DNA from: a virus
IMG/VR virus record: IMGVR_UViG_3300049740_001071
Coordinates: 1-37,872 of that record
Direction: 5' to 3' (one strand)
DNA: 37,872 nt
Shown: piece after piece, positions 15,601-22,022 of the stretch
Position numbering within the stretch: position 1 is the stretch's first letter
Layout: every line of letters begins with the position of its first letter
Made by a program: the position numbers and the translations under genes
The notes under the pieces: generated by a model
Told to the model about the DNA's origin: nothing
Seen by the model: only the letters and a program-made list of their open reading frames with translations
The model's database searches: none

Positions 15601-16863
15601 CTCAATAACTTGATAGTTGGCAGTAATATTATTACCGTTGATGATAGGGGACCCCTGTACATTATTCATCAACATATACTGACCCAACTCAAACGGGATG
15701 ATTGAGTTCTGTAATGCAAGAGTTTCTCTTGGTTTGATCAAGTCAATGAAACTAGGAACCAGAGTTTCTGATTCGTAACCCTTAACGTATGCTTTACCAG
15801 GTCCAATCTCTACAGCATAGTGTGCAGTAGATGCATTATTACCTTGAGGTGAAGTCTCTCCAGGAAGATATACACCACCATTAGAACCATCATTATAATG
15901 TTCTCTAACTCTTACATCAAAATCACGAACAGTATAATCACCAGACTCGTCAAATGTTCTTCTAGCAAGTTCTTTTGCAAGTTCGTTATATGCAGATCTT
16001 TCTACAAAACTTTCAATCTGAGATTTATTAATTCTTAAAAGTTCGATGAAGTTTTTATCAGTATCATCATCGATAACTTTTTTAACTAGACTGGTTCTGA
16101 TCCTAAATCTGTGAGCACCAGGAGCAGAATAGTTGGAAGTACCAGTAGCATTATCGTTTAGATTTGGATCATCTTCTGGAGTAACAATAGATTCGAAAAT
16201 TTCTAGACCAATCCTATAAGAAGGATTGTTTGCATATTGATCAAGAATGATAGTCTGTTCAAGAACATCTACAAAGTGTCCTCTAATAAAGTAAACACCA
16301 TTAGCAATACTAGCAGTAGAACCTACAGCAGTAGAGTTAGTAGGAAGCAACTGAGAGAAAGGAGTGCCGATCTCAATCAGAGAGTTACCATAAGTAATCT
16401 CAGAAGCACAAATCAACTGTTCGTTATCAACAAACTCTCTTGTATCTGAATCTGAACCACCAGATGTTAGATACTTAACGTATAATGTAATATAACCACG
16501 CTCAGATGTAGTAGAAGAAATACTGAATATAACTTTTGCTTTGATACCAGTGGTAAGACCTTCAATAATTTTACCAGTAATTTGTTGTCTATATTGTTCA
16601 ACGTCTGCACCCAAGAATGATCCTTGGAGGATAACTGCTTTAGCATCAAGGTCATAACCAATCTGACCAGGGATGACCATACTGCCATCCTTAAACATAT
16701 GCGTACCAAACGACTCAACCTGATTTTGCATCAGAGATTGAAGCGTCGTTAGTTCACGAGCTTGGATAGGGTACCCAGGGCGGAACAGCACTCGGTAAAA
16801 ATTATTCGCCTTATCGAAATCATCGAAATAAGGAGCGATATTCAGATTGGTATTCTGAGGCAT
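9652..16863 (-). CDS. Giant DUF4815-type virion structural protein (2403 aa)
   Basis: The N-terminus (NLNIAPYFDDFDKANNFYRV, then FRPGYPIQARELTTLQSLMQ) is the DUF4815 type found in large tail or baseplate proteins of marine phages. About residues 1-600 belong to this part. Several beta modules follow, including GTIIEGQTSKAKGRVVNF (nt about 14300), HVIRGRTSRAKAFVEG (about 15380) and GVTGTFTVNEPIVNG with VTAWNAGSGLLTVK (about 11040-11200), which recur in other proteins of this window. A central region with WYDPLAQSFLVES (nt about 12000) and a C-terminal region with SLRVSFEAWRHPDTEIHVMY look like globular beta domains. No enzyme motif is visible. The gene sits right after gp8 with a four-base gap and without its own promoter, so it is probably a baseplate wedge or peripheral baseplate protein. 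I cannot assign it to a specific T4 protein. Confidence 0.85.
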   Translation of the reverse strand: MPQNTNLNIAPYFDDFDKANNFYRVLFRPGYPIQARELTTLQSLMQNQVESFGTHMFKDGSMVIPGQIGYDLDAKAVILQGSFLGADVEQYRQQITGKIIEGLTTGIKAKVIFSISSTTSERGYITLYVKYLTSGGSDSDTREFVDNEQLICASEITYGNSLIEIGTPFSQLLPTNSTAVGSTASIANGVYFIRGHFVDVLEQTIILDQYANNPSYRIGLEIFESIVTPEDDPNLNDNATGTSNYSAPGAHRFRIRTSLVKKVIDDDTDKNFIELLRINKSQIESFVERSAYNELAKELARRTFDESGDYTVRDFDVRVREHYNDGSNGGVYLPGETSPQGNNASTAHYAVEIGPGKAYVKGYESETLVPSFIDLIKPRETLALQNSIIPFELGQYMLMNNVQGSPIINGNNITANYQVIEFRDQAQSNNLSSNGQIVALGRIAAYEYHSGTNVTSTETVFKAYIFDLQPLTIFKTDAAVTLTQGHVIRGRTSRAKAFVEGDVSGGSVFNVYQVYGSFRNGEILERDGIEIGTLNDHFSFQVTDARSMIGRDPDTNNIRFAGDLINDAQVVILGTNFNVSSAGATGTLTGTQSNFTLDIRPNDIFTQNGVNALFADRISTVSGNIDNKITTATTATYSGNNIPAGDYGFLVRLRPQIYDRETADLMIEMPKESINNISDESAIVARSFDDITVTGANDFTISLPADEQFLAYDKDHYQLVSLAPTPGTLIDIESNLAFNTTGTPRTSLTVSGLTGVTSCRLIASISKNQAEKKLKNATQMEVMKVERTTNSSDAVKYGLTYGSLFGTRIEDEEISLGSTDVYNVHAIYESSDDNAAIIPNLQMQDATIFKEGTIIEGQTSKAKGRVVNFNAVSYVCHFVYENDTFFQLGETIRGFDANDEVISGLSNDAEGSIDNGSRNITTDFFLDANQKGHFYDISKLVRYASSTKPLRKLMIVFDRFTHEATGDYFAAQSYVGIDYGRIPSVTLDGETRELRDVLDFRPAVTPVLSGSGTVGSPYYVNCASLDFKDRGFSSGGVANNATVIDIPKPESDFRCDYDYYLGRVDKLFLTDQQEFKIARGISGENQELPGDMDNAMLMATFFHKPYGYSPADVRISRENNRRFTMRDIGRIEKRVDNLEYYTSLNLLEMETASFSVKDADGFDKFKNGFLVDNFTSFDSAQTRHEDFACALDFSEGILRASHYTTNVALEYNEVASNAVTNHSVGTLTLPYNEIQFIVQPYASRVENVNPFNVFAYIGRLDLFPSSDDWVAEEREPDRVVNIEGDFTAQVQALGGDTNTGFVPTQWNSWRTNWSSSNSSSSSQFMRRGSWPFIRRINTNTTNTVSNQSRSGLRTNVVPRIDRQSLGDRVIERTVIPFIRSRNIAFKIQRLKPNTRFYAFIDNVNVNFYTTPRLIEVIKNPIDDTRTNNTPFVVGETVVGQSSDCHLKLMDPNTGFDDDLNPFDSSELPSSYASTTPLLNIDTKIMSETVAGAYYGNPLEGEILVGQTSGARAVVKTKRLVANTNGDLEGIMWIPNPGVDTNPRFATGTRVIRLTTSSTDSRVPGQVDSAASANYVASGVIETKQTTILAVRNADVVRDTVTQGRTVNSSSTSTRDTGWYDPLAQSFLVESKGGAFITGADLYFNTKDERIPVSVQVREMANGYPTTKVLAFSDVTLLPSQINLSENGTVSTRFTFSSPIYVTENREYCLVVLSDSNEYKLWISRMGEDDITNDRTISEQPYAGVLFKSQNASTWTADQYEDLKFILHKAEFTANSTGTAVFNNSQLAIGNGGISRLRHNPIETLKPQLKIILSDHVANFTIGAEITQTDTNPVPSAIVREVVQGISGSSNSYIIVDDVQGEFREGVASGANYIYRLVSSRSIANITLTGVTGTFTVNEPIVNGTGASGMVTAWNAGSGLLTVKSVTGTFAPADPITQTIASQTTGSGTIGSGGVASSGDDINDYASAPISYFNKATEVTIHHANHCMHDVANNVKIEGCISEVAPTIIDSAYHTNGITASDGVSGTFQLHVADASAFHPLINGSAVSTSNPGYIILRDPEIGQKHFEIVQYNGISSDGKILTLPSGSRGQAGTAALVHNASTIVECYNLDGIPLVEINKLHTQIGSPTLDTYKIAVTSVSSNGIRNGGSRVTSTQNIQFEQFYPQIQMTVYPETDVDPRINVVSATSLLDGNNTNEASFINDGVYIDCIANEDNYLGFPKMVCSQVNEDAKLSGSKSLNFQLLMSTTNKNLSPIVDRDRCSLITTSNRINQIAASNSNAEDRTGDLNSAVYISKVMNLLQPANSLRVSFEAWRHPDTEIHVMYRTMPVGTSLTFDEIGYTYFNGNGKEDKTVAKTEGILYRDLEYTFEGTEFSSAQIKIIMTSRNQAYVPELKNLRVMALSDL

Positions 16864-16867
16864 TGGT

Positions 16868-18403
16868 TTAGAACTCTACTACGATCTTAATGTCTTCAAT
16901 TTGGTCGCCAGCACGGGAGATTGCTCTCCTATTGTCTATGTAGATGACTTTTCCAGAGTCCTTTTTCACCTCGGATTTGGCGTAACCAGAAGTGAAAGAC
17001 ATACCTAAGTCATACTCAGTGTTATTAATAACACGAGTTGCTTCACCAGGTACGATAGGGAAGTTAATATCAGGGTCGGCAGAAGTACCAGAACCTGAAC
17101 CAACAACGGTGTTACCACCATCAAAGACTGTTTTATTACCAGAGATTTCAGGGAAGATACCGTCAACTCTGTTTTGGTAATACTTAAGAACTTTTGTTGT
17201 TGAGTTCCAAGATACAACTCGACCTCTAGCAGTCACTTGTTGACCACCAACAGTACGAGTTTGAGTAATAATTTCGTCAGTATTAAATGAACCTGTGAAA
17301 TCTGGCGCGAAAATCACAGCGTTAGTAGCAGACAAAGTAATAGCGTCTGCCAATTCTTCAGTACCATACTTCAGAGGATTCAGAACCAAACCGATACGTC
17401 TGTAATCGTTATCAGTTGGGAAATCTCCAGAACCTTCATCGTATGTGAACTTAGTGTTGATCATAGTACGGAACCCACCCAATTCAATTTGGGGACCTGA
17501 ACCGTGTCCACCTTTCGGAGGAATGATAACGTCGATAGCACCACCAGATCCAGTACCAGCACCGATACCGTTAATCTCATCAATGATGACTTTACCAAAG
17601 GAATAGTTGGCACCACCAGAAGTTACAGTAGCAGAGACGATACGACCACCGTCAACCACAACAGATATTCTTCCACCAGTTCCATCACCTTTGATTGGGA
17701 TGTTCTCGTATGTACCGTTGTTATATCCAGAACCTGCAGATTGGATAACAACAGTGTCAATCTCACCACCAACAGCGTCAGACACAACAGCAGTATCAAT
17801 CAACACAGGCATATAATCACCTGAGAAGAATTTCAGTACCTGACCCACAGGGATCGTGTACATATACTTCCAACGATAACCGTCAGCAGTTGTGATAATA
17901 GATGTAGATGTACCTGTCGGTTCAACCGTTGATGGTTTACCGTTAGGATCACTTGGTGATGTTCCATTGTAAATGCACTTATACGTTTGATAAGATGAGT
18001 TAACAACGTAGAAGTCAGCATCATACAGTTTGGTAGCACCAGACGATGCAGTCTTACTGGATGAATAATCGTGACGATACATATCGTACACATAACCCAA
18101 ACCACCAGTGGTTTGCTCGGGTGGGATCCAGTCAATACGACGAATAACCTGAACAGCGTCGTTCGCAAGAACACGCTTCATCGAGATCATATCATCGAAT
18201 GAATCAGAAAACTCTTGGAAAGAGTCAACGGGGGTCGGAGGGTTATTCTCGTTATCCCATTCCTGAGGACGCCCAATGTACACATACAGACGATCTCTGT
18301 TTGCACCAGCAGCTATGTCACTCTGGTTCTTGTCAGGACCTTCCAGTGATTTGATGAATTTTTCCGCAGTAAAAATTCTAAATTGGTCAGTGAGTAGTGC
18401 CAT
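16868..18403 (-). CDS. 8: Baseplate wedge protein gp8 with inserted modules
   Basis: The product (511 aa) is longer than T4 gp8 (334 aa), but the ends match. Residues 11-50 contain FTAEKFIKSL, GPDKN and YVYIGRPQEW (T4 has GPDKNTIFITFGRSEPW), and residues 484-511 contain KVIYIDNRRAI and QIEDIKIVVEF (T4: EMIYMENRPPI, TEEINILFTF). IGLVLNPLKYG at 337-347 matches T4 ISIITNPLEAK. In T4, gp8 is a dimeric wedge component linking gp7 and gp10. Two insertions explain the size: a GxGY-type module at about 212-305 (SAGSGYNNGTYENIPIKGDG), closely similar to one in the giant protein, and a GSFNTDEI...RVVSWN module at about 370-410. A late promoter and an AGAAGG ribosome-binding site precede the ATG. Confidence 0.9.
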   Translation of the reverse strand: MALLTDQFRIFTAEKFIKSLEGPDKNQSDIAAGANRDRLYVYIGRPQEWDNENNPPTPVDSFQEFSDSFDDMISMKRVLANDAVQVIRRIDWIPPEQTTGGLGYVYDMYRHDYSSSKTASSGATKLYDADFYVVNSSYQTYKCIYNGTSPSDPNGKPSTVEPTGTSTSIITTADGYRWKYMYTIPVGQVLKFFSGDYMPVLIDTAVVSDAVGGEIDTVVIQSAGSGYNNGTYENIPIKGDGTGGRISVVVDGGRIVSATVTSGGANYSFGKVIIDEINGIGAGTGSGGAIDVIIPPKGGHGSGPQIELGGFRTMINTKFTYDEGSGDFPTDNDYRRIGLVLNPLKYGTEELADAITLSATNAVIFAPDFTGSFNTDEIITQTRTVGGQQVTARGRVVSWNSTTKVLKYYQNRVDGIFPEISGNKTVFDGGNTVVGSGSGTSADPDINFPIVPGEATRVINNTEYDLGMSFTSGYAKSEVKKDSGKVIYIDNRRAISRAGDQIEDIKIVVEF

Positions 18404-18425
18404 TGGACAGTTTCTACCTTCTCTT

Positions 18426-18433
18426 TATTTATA
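18426..18433 (-). promoter_or_regulatory. T4-type late promoter upstream of gp8
   Basis: The minus strand reads CTATAAATA, containing the exact octamer TATAAATA, five bases after the stop codon of the upstream gene and about 23 bases before the gp8 ATG. A ribosome-binding site (AGAAGG, near 18414-18420) follows at normal spacing. It should boost gp8, the DUF4815 gene and the two small genes down to the terminator at 9184-9210. Confidence 0.85.
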
Positions 18434-18437
18434 GGGG

Positions 18438-20312
18438 TTAGTCTGGTTCGTTTCTAATGTATGAAAGATATTCAATTTTCAAGGGTGTACCAACTACTCC
18501 TGTCGAACCGCCAGTGAGAGTTTCGTTAGCATTCCAAAGATAGTTTCCAGCGTTTGCAACAACTGTTTTAACTACCAAAGTTTTGGATGCATTATCCCAA
18601 GATTTCACAGTCGCAGTAATACCTGTGATGGATCCCGTAACAGTTTCATCAACTGTAAAGTTACCATTAACAGGGTCAGTGCTACGCATTTTAAATTGCA
18701 CCTCAGCAGGGTGCAAATCACCATCTCCTAGTTCTCCAGCAATGGAAACTGTAGGAGATAATGGAGGACTGGAACCATCAGTCATTTGGTCTCCAATCGC
18801 AAACAGAGTAGTATTGGTACCACCAACGGTTTCCTCAATACCATAAAGTGATGATGCAATACCACCATCAAGACTTATCTCTCCTTGGAAGTCAGTGTTT
18901 GTATTGATCAAATCGGGAATACCATCCCCGAGACCACCAACTTCATCATCATCTTCGAATGCTTTATCTTGAATGTAACTAATAGGAACAGTCAAGGTAA
19001 TGATTCTAGAATCTGCAAGGTCAATCAGAACGTGAGGTTCAACACCAGTGGAAGTTGCTGAAGCAACACCACCACTGAAGTCAATCACCTGTGATTTAAC
19101 TTGAGAAGATCCACCATCAATGAAAGCAAGTTCATCAACCTCGAAGACGAGGTAGAGCGCTCTCTCAGATGGGACCCAATCATATACTCTCGCAATCTTA
19201 TTACTGGAACTTTCTGTTGTTCTAGTAACCCTGTCTCCCACGTTAAAGGTATATCCTGAGACACCGTTAGAATCATTTGCTAATGAATCTATCAGAACCT
19301 TTTGATCGTATCGGAAGTTAAGAGCACGGTCGCAACCAGTGAATGAGGTAAGTGTTTTACCTGTATATCTAATAACCTCTCTACCGATAAGAATCTTACC
19401 TGAACCAGGATAAGGAGTAGTCGTCTGTACATAGATTGTTTGATCGTTCTCATCTACATCTGCAAGTAGACCAGATATGTTATATAGATTTGAATTATAA
19501 GATTGACGGTTACGTGCCTGTTTAGTAAGGTCGGTATTCCTCGTGAATAACACTTGAGGAGCAGATGAATAACCGCCTCCAGGATTAACAACATCAATAG
19601 TTGTAATAGAACCTAAATTGATATTTGCTTTTGCAGTACCACCAGATCCACCACCTCCATTAAGCAAGATCGTAGGTGCAGTTTCATAGAACTCACCGAC
19701 GTTAGAAACATCGACAGATTTGATAACACCAAATTCATCGACTTCTGCAACACCAGTTGCACCTTGACCCCCGCCACCAGAGACAACTAAATTGATGTCT
19801 CCCAACTCATAGTTTGCACCAGGAACTTCTAGTGACAAACCAGTAACAAGACCAACAACGGGACGGAGTTCAGCACCTGATCCACCACCACCTTTTACTT
19901 CGGCAGTTGTGGGAGATGAGAAATACTCGTCACCGTTAGACAAAACTTGTATGTATTGAATAGATCCAGCAGGAGCAATGATAGTACCATCAGGTGCAAC
20001 TTCATCCTGCTCATACAGGATTGCCTTTGCTACTGCACCGTTACCTACACCAGTTGTTTCTAATTCAATTCTAAATGGATCGTACCCTTCACCAGGATCC
20101 AAAACTCTTACTGAAGCAATCTGACCATTTGAAACTACTGGTTGTAAGACTGCATCTCTAATTGGGGTACCACAGTTACCGATTTTAAGTTGAGGAGGAT
20201 CGGAAGAATTATATCCAGTTCCACCATCCACCACATAAACCTCTCTAACCCCAAATATGGAGTTAAAGATAGGTTCAATAATAGCGCCGCTTCCTGGTAC
20301 TGTTCTTGGCAT
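18438..20312 (-). CDS. GxGY/GGGGSG-repeat virion structural protein (624 aa)
   Basis: The N-terminal half is a tandem array of about five beta repeats, each with a turn such as DGGTGYNSSDPPQL, DPGEGYDPFRIEL, VPGANYELGDINLVVSGGGG and NPGGGYSSAPQVLF, followed by a GGGGSGG- or GGGGQGA-type glycine run. This repeat type is common in large structural proteins of marine T4-like phages and also appears in gp8 and the giant protein here. A middle domain (about residues 265-420) includes QTIYVQTTTPYPGSGKILIG, REVIRYTGKTLTSFTGCDRA and DWVPSERALYLVF. The C-terminal 75 residues are the recurrent module FTVDETVTGSITGITATVKS with a second half GNYLWNANETLTGGSTG. It lies between the gp10-like and gp8 genes and is probably a peripheral baseplate protein. 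No catalytic motif is seen. Confidence 0.82.
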   Translation of the reverse strand: MPRTVPGSGAIIEPIFNSIFGVREVYVVDGGTGYNSSDPPQLKIGNCGTPIRDAVLQPVVSNGQIASVRVLDPGEGYDPFRIELETTGVGNGAVAKAILYEQDEVAPDGTIIAPAGSIQYIQVLSNGDEYFSSPTTAEVKGGGGSGAELRPVVGLVTGLSLEVPGANYELGDINLVVSGGGGQGATGVAEVDEFGVIKSVDVSNVGEFYETAPTILLNGGGGSGGTAKANINLGSITTIDVVNPGGGYSSAPQVLFTRNTDLTKQARNRQSYNSNLYNISGLLADVDENDQTIYVQTTTPYPGSGKILIGREVIRYTGKTLTSFTGCDRALNFRYDQKVLIDSLANDSNGVSGYTFNVGDRVTRTTESSSNKIARVYDWVPSERALYLVFEVDELAFIDGGSSQVKSQVIDFSGGVASATSTGVEPHVLIDLADSRIITLTVPISYIQDKAFEDDDEVGGLGDGIPDLINTNTDFQGEISLDGGIASSLYGIEETVGGTNTTLFAIGDQMTDGSSPPLSPTVSIAGELGDGDLHPAEVQFKMRSTDPVNGNFTVDETVTGSITGITATVKSWDNASKTLVVKTVVANAGNYLWNANETLTGGSTGVVGTPLKIEYLSYIRNEPD

Positions 20313-20316
20313 TTAC

Positions 20317-21990
20317 TTAACGAATATCGAGGGTTCCTAGCATTCCACTATGGATTGTGCACTGGTAATACAATGTACTAGGTGCATCCATAGGAACTGT
20401 GAATGATTGCATACCTGTATTTGAACCAGTAATACCTGTGGTATATGCAGATCCACCTGATGCAGTTCTAATTGCTAGTGGATGTGCTCCTCCTGCTTGG
20501 TTGTGGAGATCATATGTAAATCCACGATAGAGAACAACAGTAGGACTACTGGTTCCACCTGATGCAGGAAATCCTGGTCCTGATACTGTGTAACTGCTGC
20601 TGCCAGCAGCAGTAAATCTGAACAGGATACAAGGAGAGGGTTTATGAATTGTGGCGTTATTATATCCCTTAATAATTGATGCACCTGCAGGAGCATTATT
20701 GATCTGAGATTGGAATCCTCCACCAATTTCATTGAAGGTAGTACCATCGTTTGCAACTTCCAACTCACCATTGGAACCAATTTTCATTCTCTTGGTTCCA
20801 ATTTTGATCTCAGTATCAGTAGGAAGTTCTAAGTTATTAGAAGCATCAAACTTTAGTTTCTTAGTTCCACCAGATCCGAAACGAATTTCTGCAGTATCTG
20901 GAACTTCAAGGTTACCACTTCCATCAAATTTGATTGATTTAGCAGCATCACCGCCAAAACGGATGTCAGTACCAGTAGGAAGATCCAAATTACCACTACT
21001 GTCCATAGCAATGACTTTCGTAGACCCACTATCACCAAAACGAATAGAACTGTTTGAAGGAAGTTCAAGGATGTCATTACTAAATTTAAGTTCTTTACCT
21101 GCAGCGAACTTCAGTGATTGTCCACCCAACTCAATGTTGCCTCCTTCATCCTCAGAAACCATACGGTTGTAGGATGTAATCTTGACAGCACTAGAGACAG
21201 ATAATTCTTGTGACTGATCAGCACCTGCAGCAGTTGTTGTTATATAGCCACGTGCTCCACCATTCTCAGCAACGAAGGAAGCAAACATAACTGTTGCCTT
21301 AGCACCAGTTGCATCTTCAATGTTGAGTTTAGTACCAACTTTCATTAATGAGAATCTAAGTCTAAACTTCTCTTCTTGAGTAGAATCTTCAGAAGCAAGT
21401 TTTGATGCAATAGTTCTGGTAGCACCAGTGTCAATACTATTAACAGTATGCTCTTGTCTCTTTCTACGATTTAATTCTTGTGTTACTGTGTCAGTAGAAA
21501 TACCAGTATCTCCCATCCAAATGGTGGATGTATCAAGGTACAAGTCTCTGAATTTCAGTGAGGGTGAACCTAGATCATAGGTTGCATCCGAGTTTGGTAG
21601 AAAATGAGTGTCAATAACAACGTTACCCGATCCGTTGTTAGAAAGATTAGTGATCGAAGAACCACCGCCTCCACCACCTTGTAGATCATCACCTGCTTGC
21701 CAACGAGCATTTGCCTCGTTCCACTTCAGAACTTGACCGTTACTGACACCGCTAACATCAATATCGGTAAGATTGGAAACAGAAAGTTGACCTTCAGTGA
21801 ATACTGAACCATTCCATTTTAGAACCTGATTAGTTGACGGACTTCCGACACTAATTTGCAGATTAGTATTGTCTCCAAGATAGGTGTATAACTCATTAAT
21901 AACATTGTTGAGTTTAATAGCACCATCTCTTAAGGTATCACCAGTGCCATCGTTTGCCGATACACCAATGTTAAGATTTTGCTTAGCCAT
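20317..21990 (-). CDS. gp10-like N-terminus with repeat stalk and C-terminal cupredoxin-like domain (557 aa)
   Basis: Residues 1-41 (MAKQNLNIGVSANDGTGDTL, then RDGAIKLNNVINELYTYLGD) align closely with the start of T4 gp10 (MKQNINIGNVVDDGTGDYLR, KGGIKINENFDELYYELGDG), the part that anchors gp10 to the baseplate wedge. Two VLKWN motifs follow, then a helical or mixed region (about 175-270). From about 280 to 420 there are four short tandem repeats, such as LDLPTGTDIRFGG and LEVPDTAEIRFGS, that would form a beta stalk. The C-terminus (about 460-557) looks like a cupredoxin: His503 (AHPLAI), Cys544, His547 and Met550 (YYQCTIHSGMLG) give the type-1 copper pattern H...CxxHxxM. A virion pin or fibre is likely. 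The copper site is inferred from the motif only. A late-promoter-like octamer lies just upstream. Confidence 0.85.
   Translation of the reverse strand: MAKQNLNIGVSANDGTGDTLRDGAIKLNNVINELYTYLGDNTNLQISVGSPSTNQVLKWNGSVFTEGQLSVSNLTDIDVSGVSNGQVLKWNEANARWQAGDDLQGGGGGGSSITNLSNNGSGNVVIDTHFLPNSDATYDLGSPSLKFRDLYLDTSTIWMGDTGISTDTVTQELNRRKRQEHTVNSIDTGATRTIASKLASEDSTQEEKFRLRFSLMKVGTKLNIEDATGAKATVMFASFVAENGGARGYITTTAAGADQSQELSVSSAVKITSYNRMVSEDEGGNIELGGQSLKFAAGKELKFSNDILELPSNSSIRFGDSGSTKVIAMDSSGNLDLPTGTDIRFGGDAAKSIKFDGSGNLEVPDTAEIRFGSGGTKKLKFDASNNLELPTDTEIKIGTKRMKIGSNGELEVANDGTTFNEIGGGFQSQINNAPAGASIIKGYNNATIHKPSPCILFRFTAAGSSSYTVSGPGFPASGGTSSPTVVLYRGFTYDLHNQAGGAHPLAIRTASGGSAYTTGITGSNTGMQSFTVPMDAPSTLYYQCTIHSGMLGTLDIR
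20320..20630 (-). other. Cupredoxin-like domain, copper ligands intact
   Basis: This stretch encodes the last 100 or so residues of the gp10-like protein. A strand pair FTYDLHNQAGGAHPLAI supplies a candidate His ligand (503). The C-terminal strand YYQCTIHSGMLGTLDI supplies Cys544, His547 and Met550 in the order and spacing of plastocyanin-type proteins, where YFCxPHxxxGM is typical. The chain ends right after the last strand, as free cupredoxins do. Confidence 0.7.
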
Positions 21991-22014
21991 AGCGGTGGGG
22001 TTTTTCTACAGTTT

Positions 22015-22022
22015 TATTTATG
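22015..22022 (-). promoter_or_regulatory. Late-promoter-like octamer upstream of the gp10-like gene
   Basis: The minus strand reads CATAAATA, fitting the NATAAATA form of T4-like late promoters with one difference from TATAAATA. It overlaps the stop codon of the upstream YHYH gene and stands about 25 bases before the ATG at 21990, in the only gap in this part of the cluster. Its position matches the two perfect copies elsewhere in the window. Confidence 0.65.

Noticed and set aside
18583-18846. Small plus-strand frame opposite the C-terminal module of the 624-aa gene
   Set aside because: It is an antisense shadow of a clearly coding repeat module with no independent signals.
20320-20630. Host-derived plastocyanin (petE) as an auxiliary metabolic gene
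   Set aside because: The copper-site domains are fused in frame to structural domains and lack a transit or signal peptide, so they are virion parts rather than a stand-alone electron carrier as known from some cyanophages.
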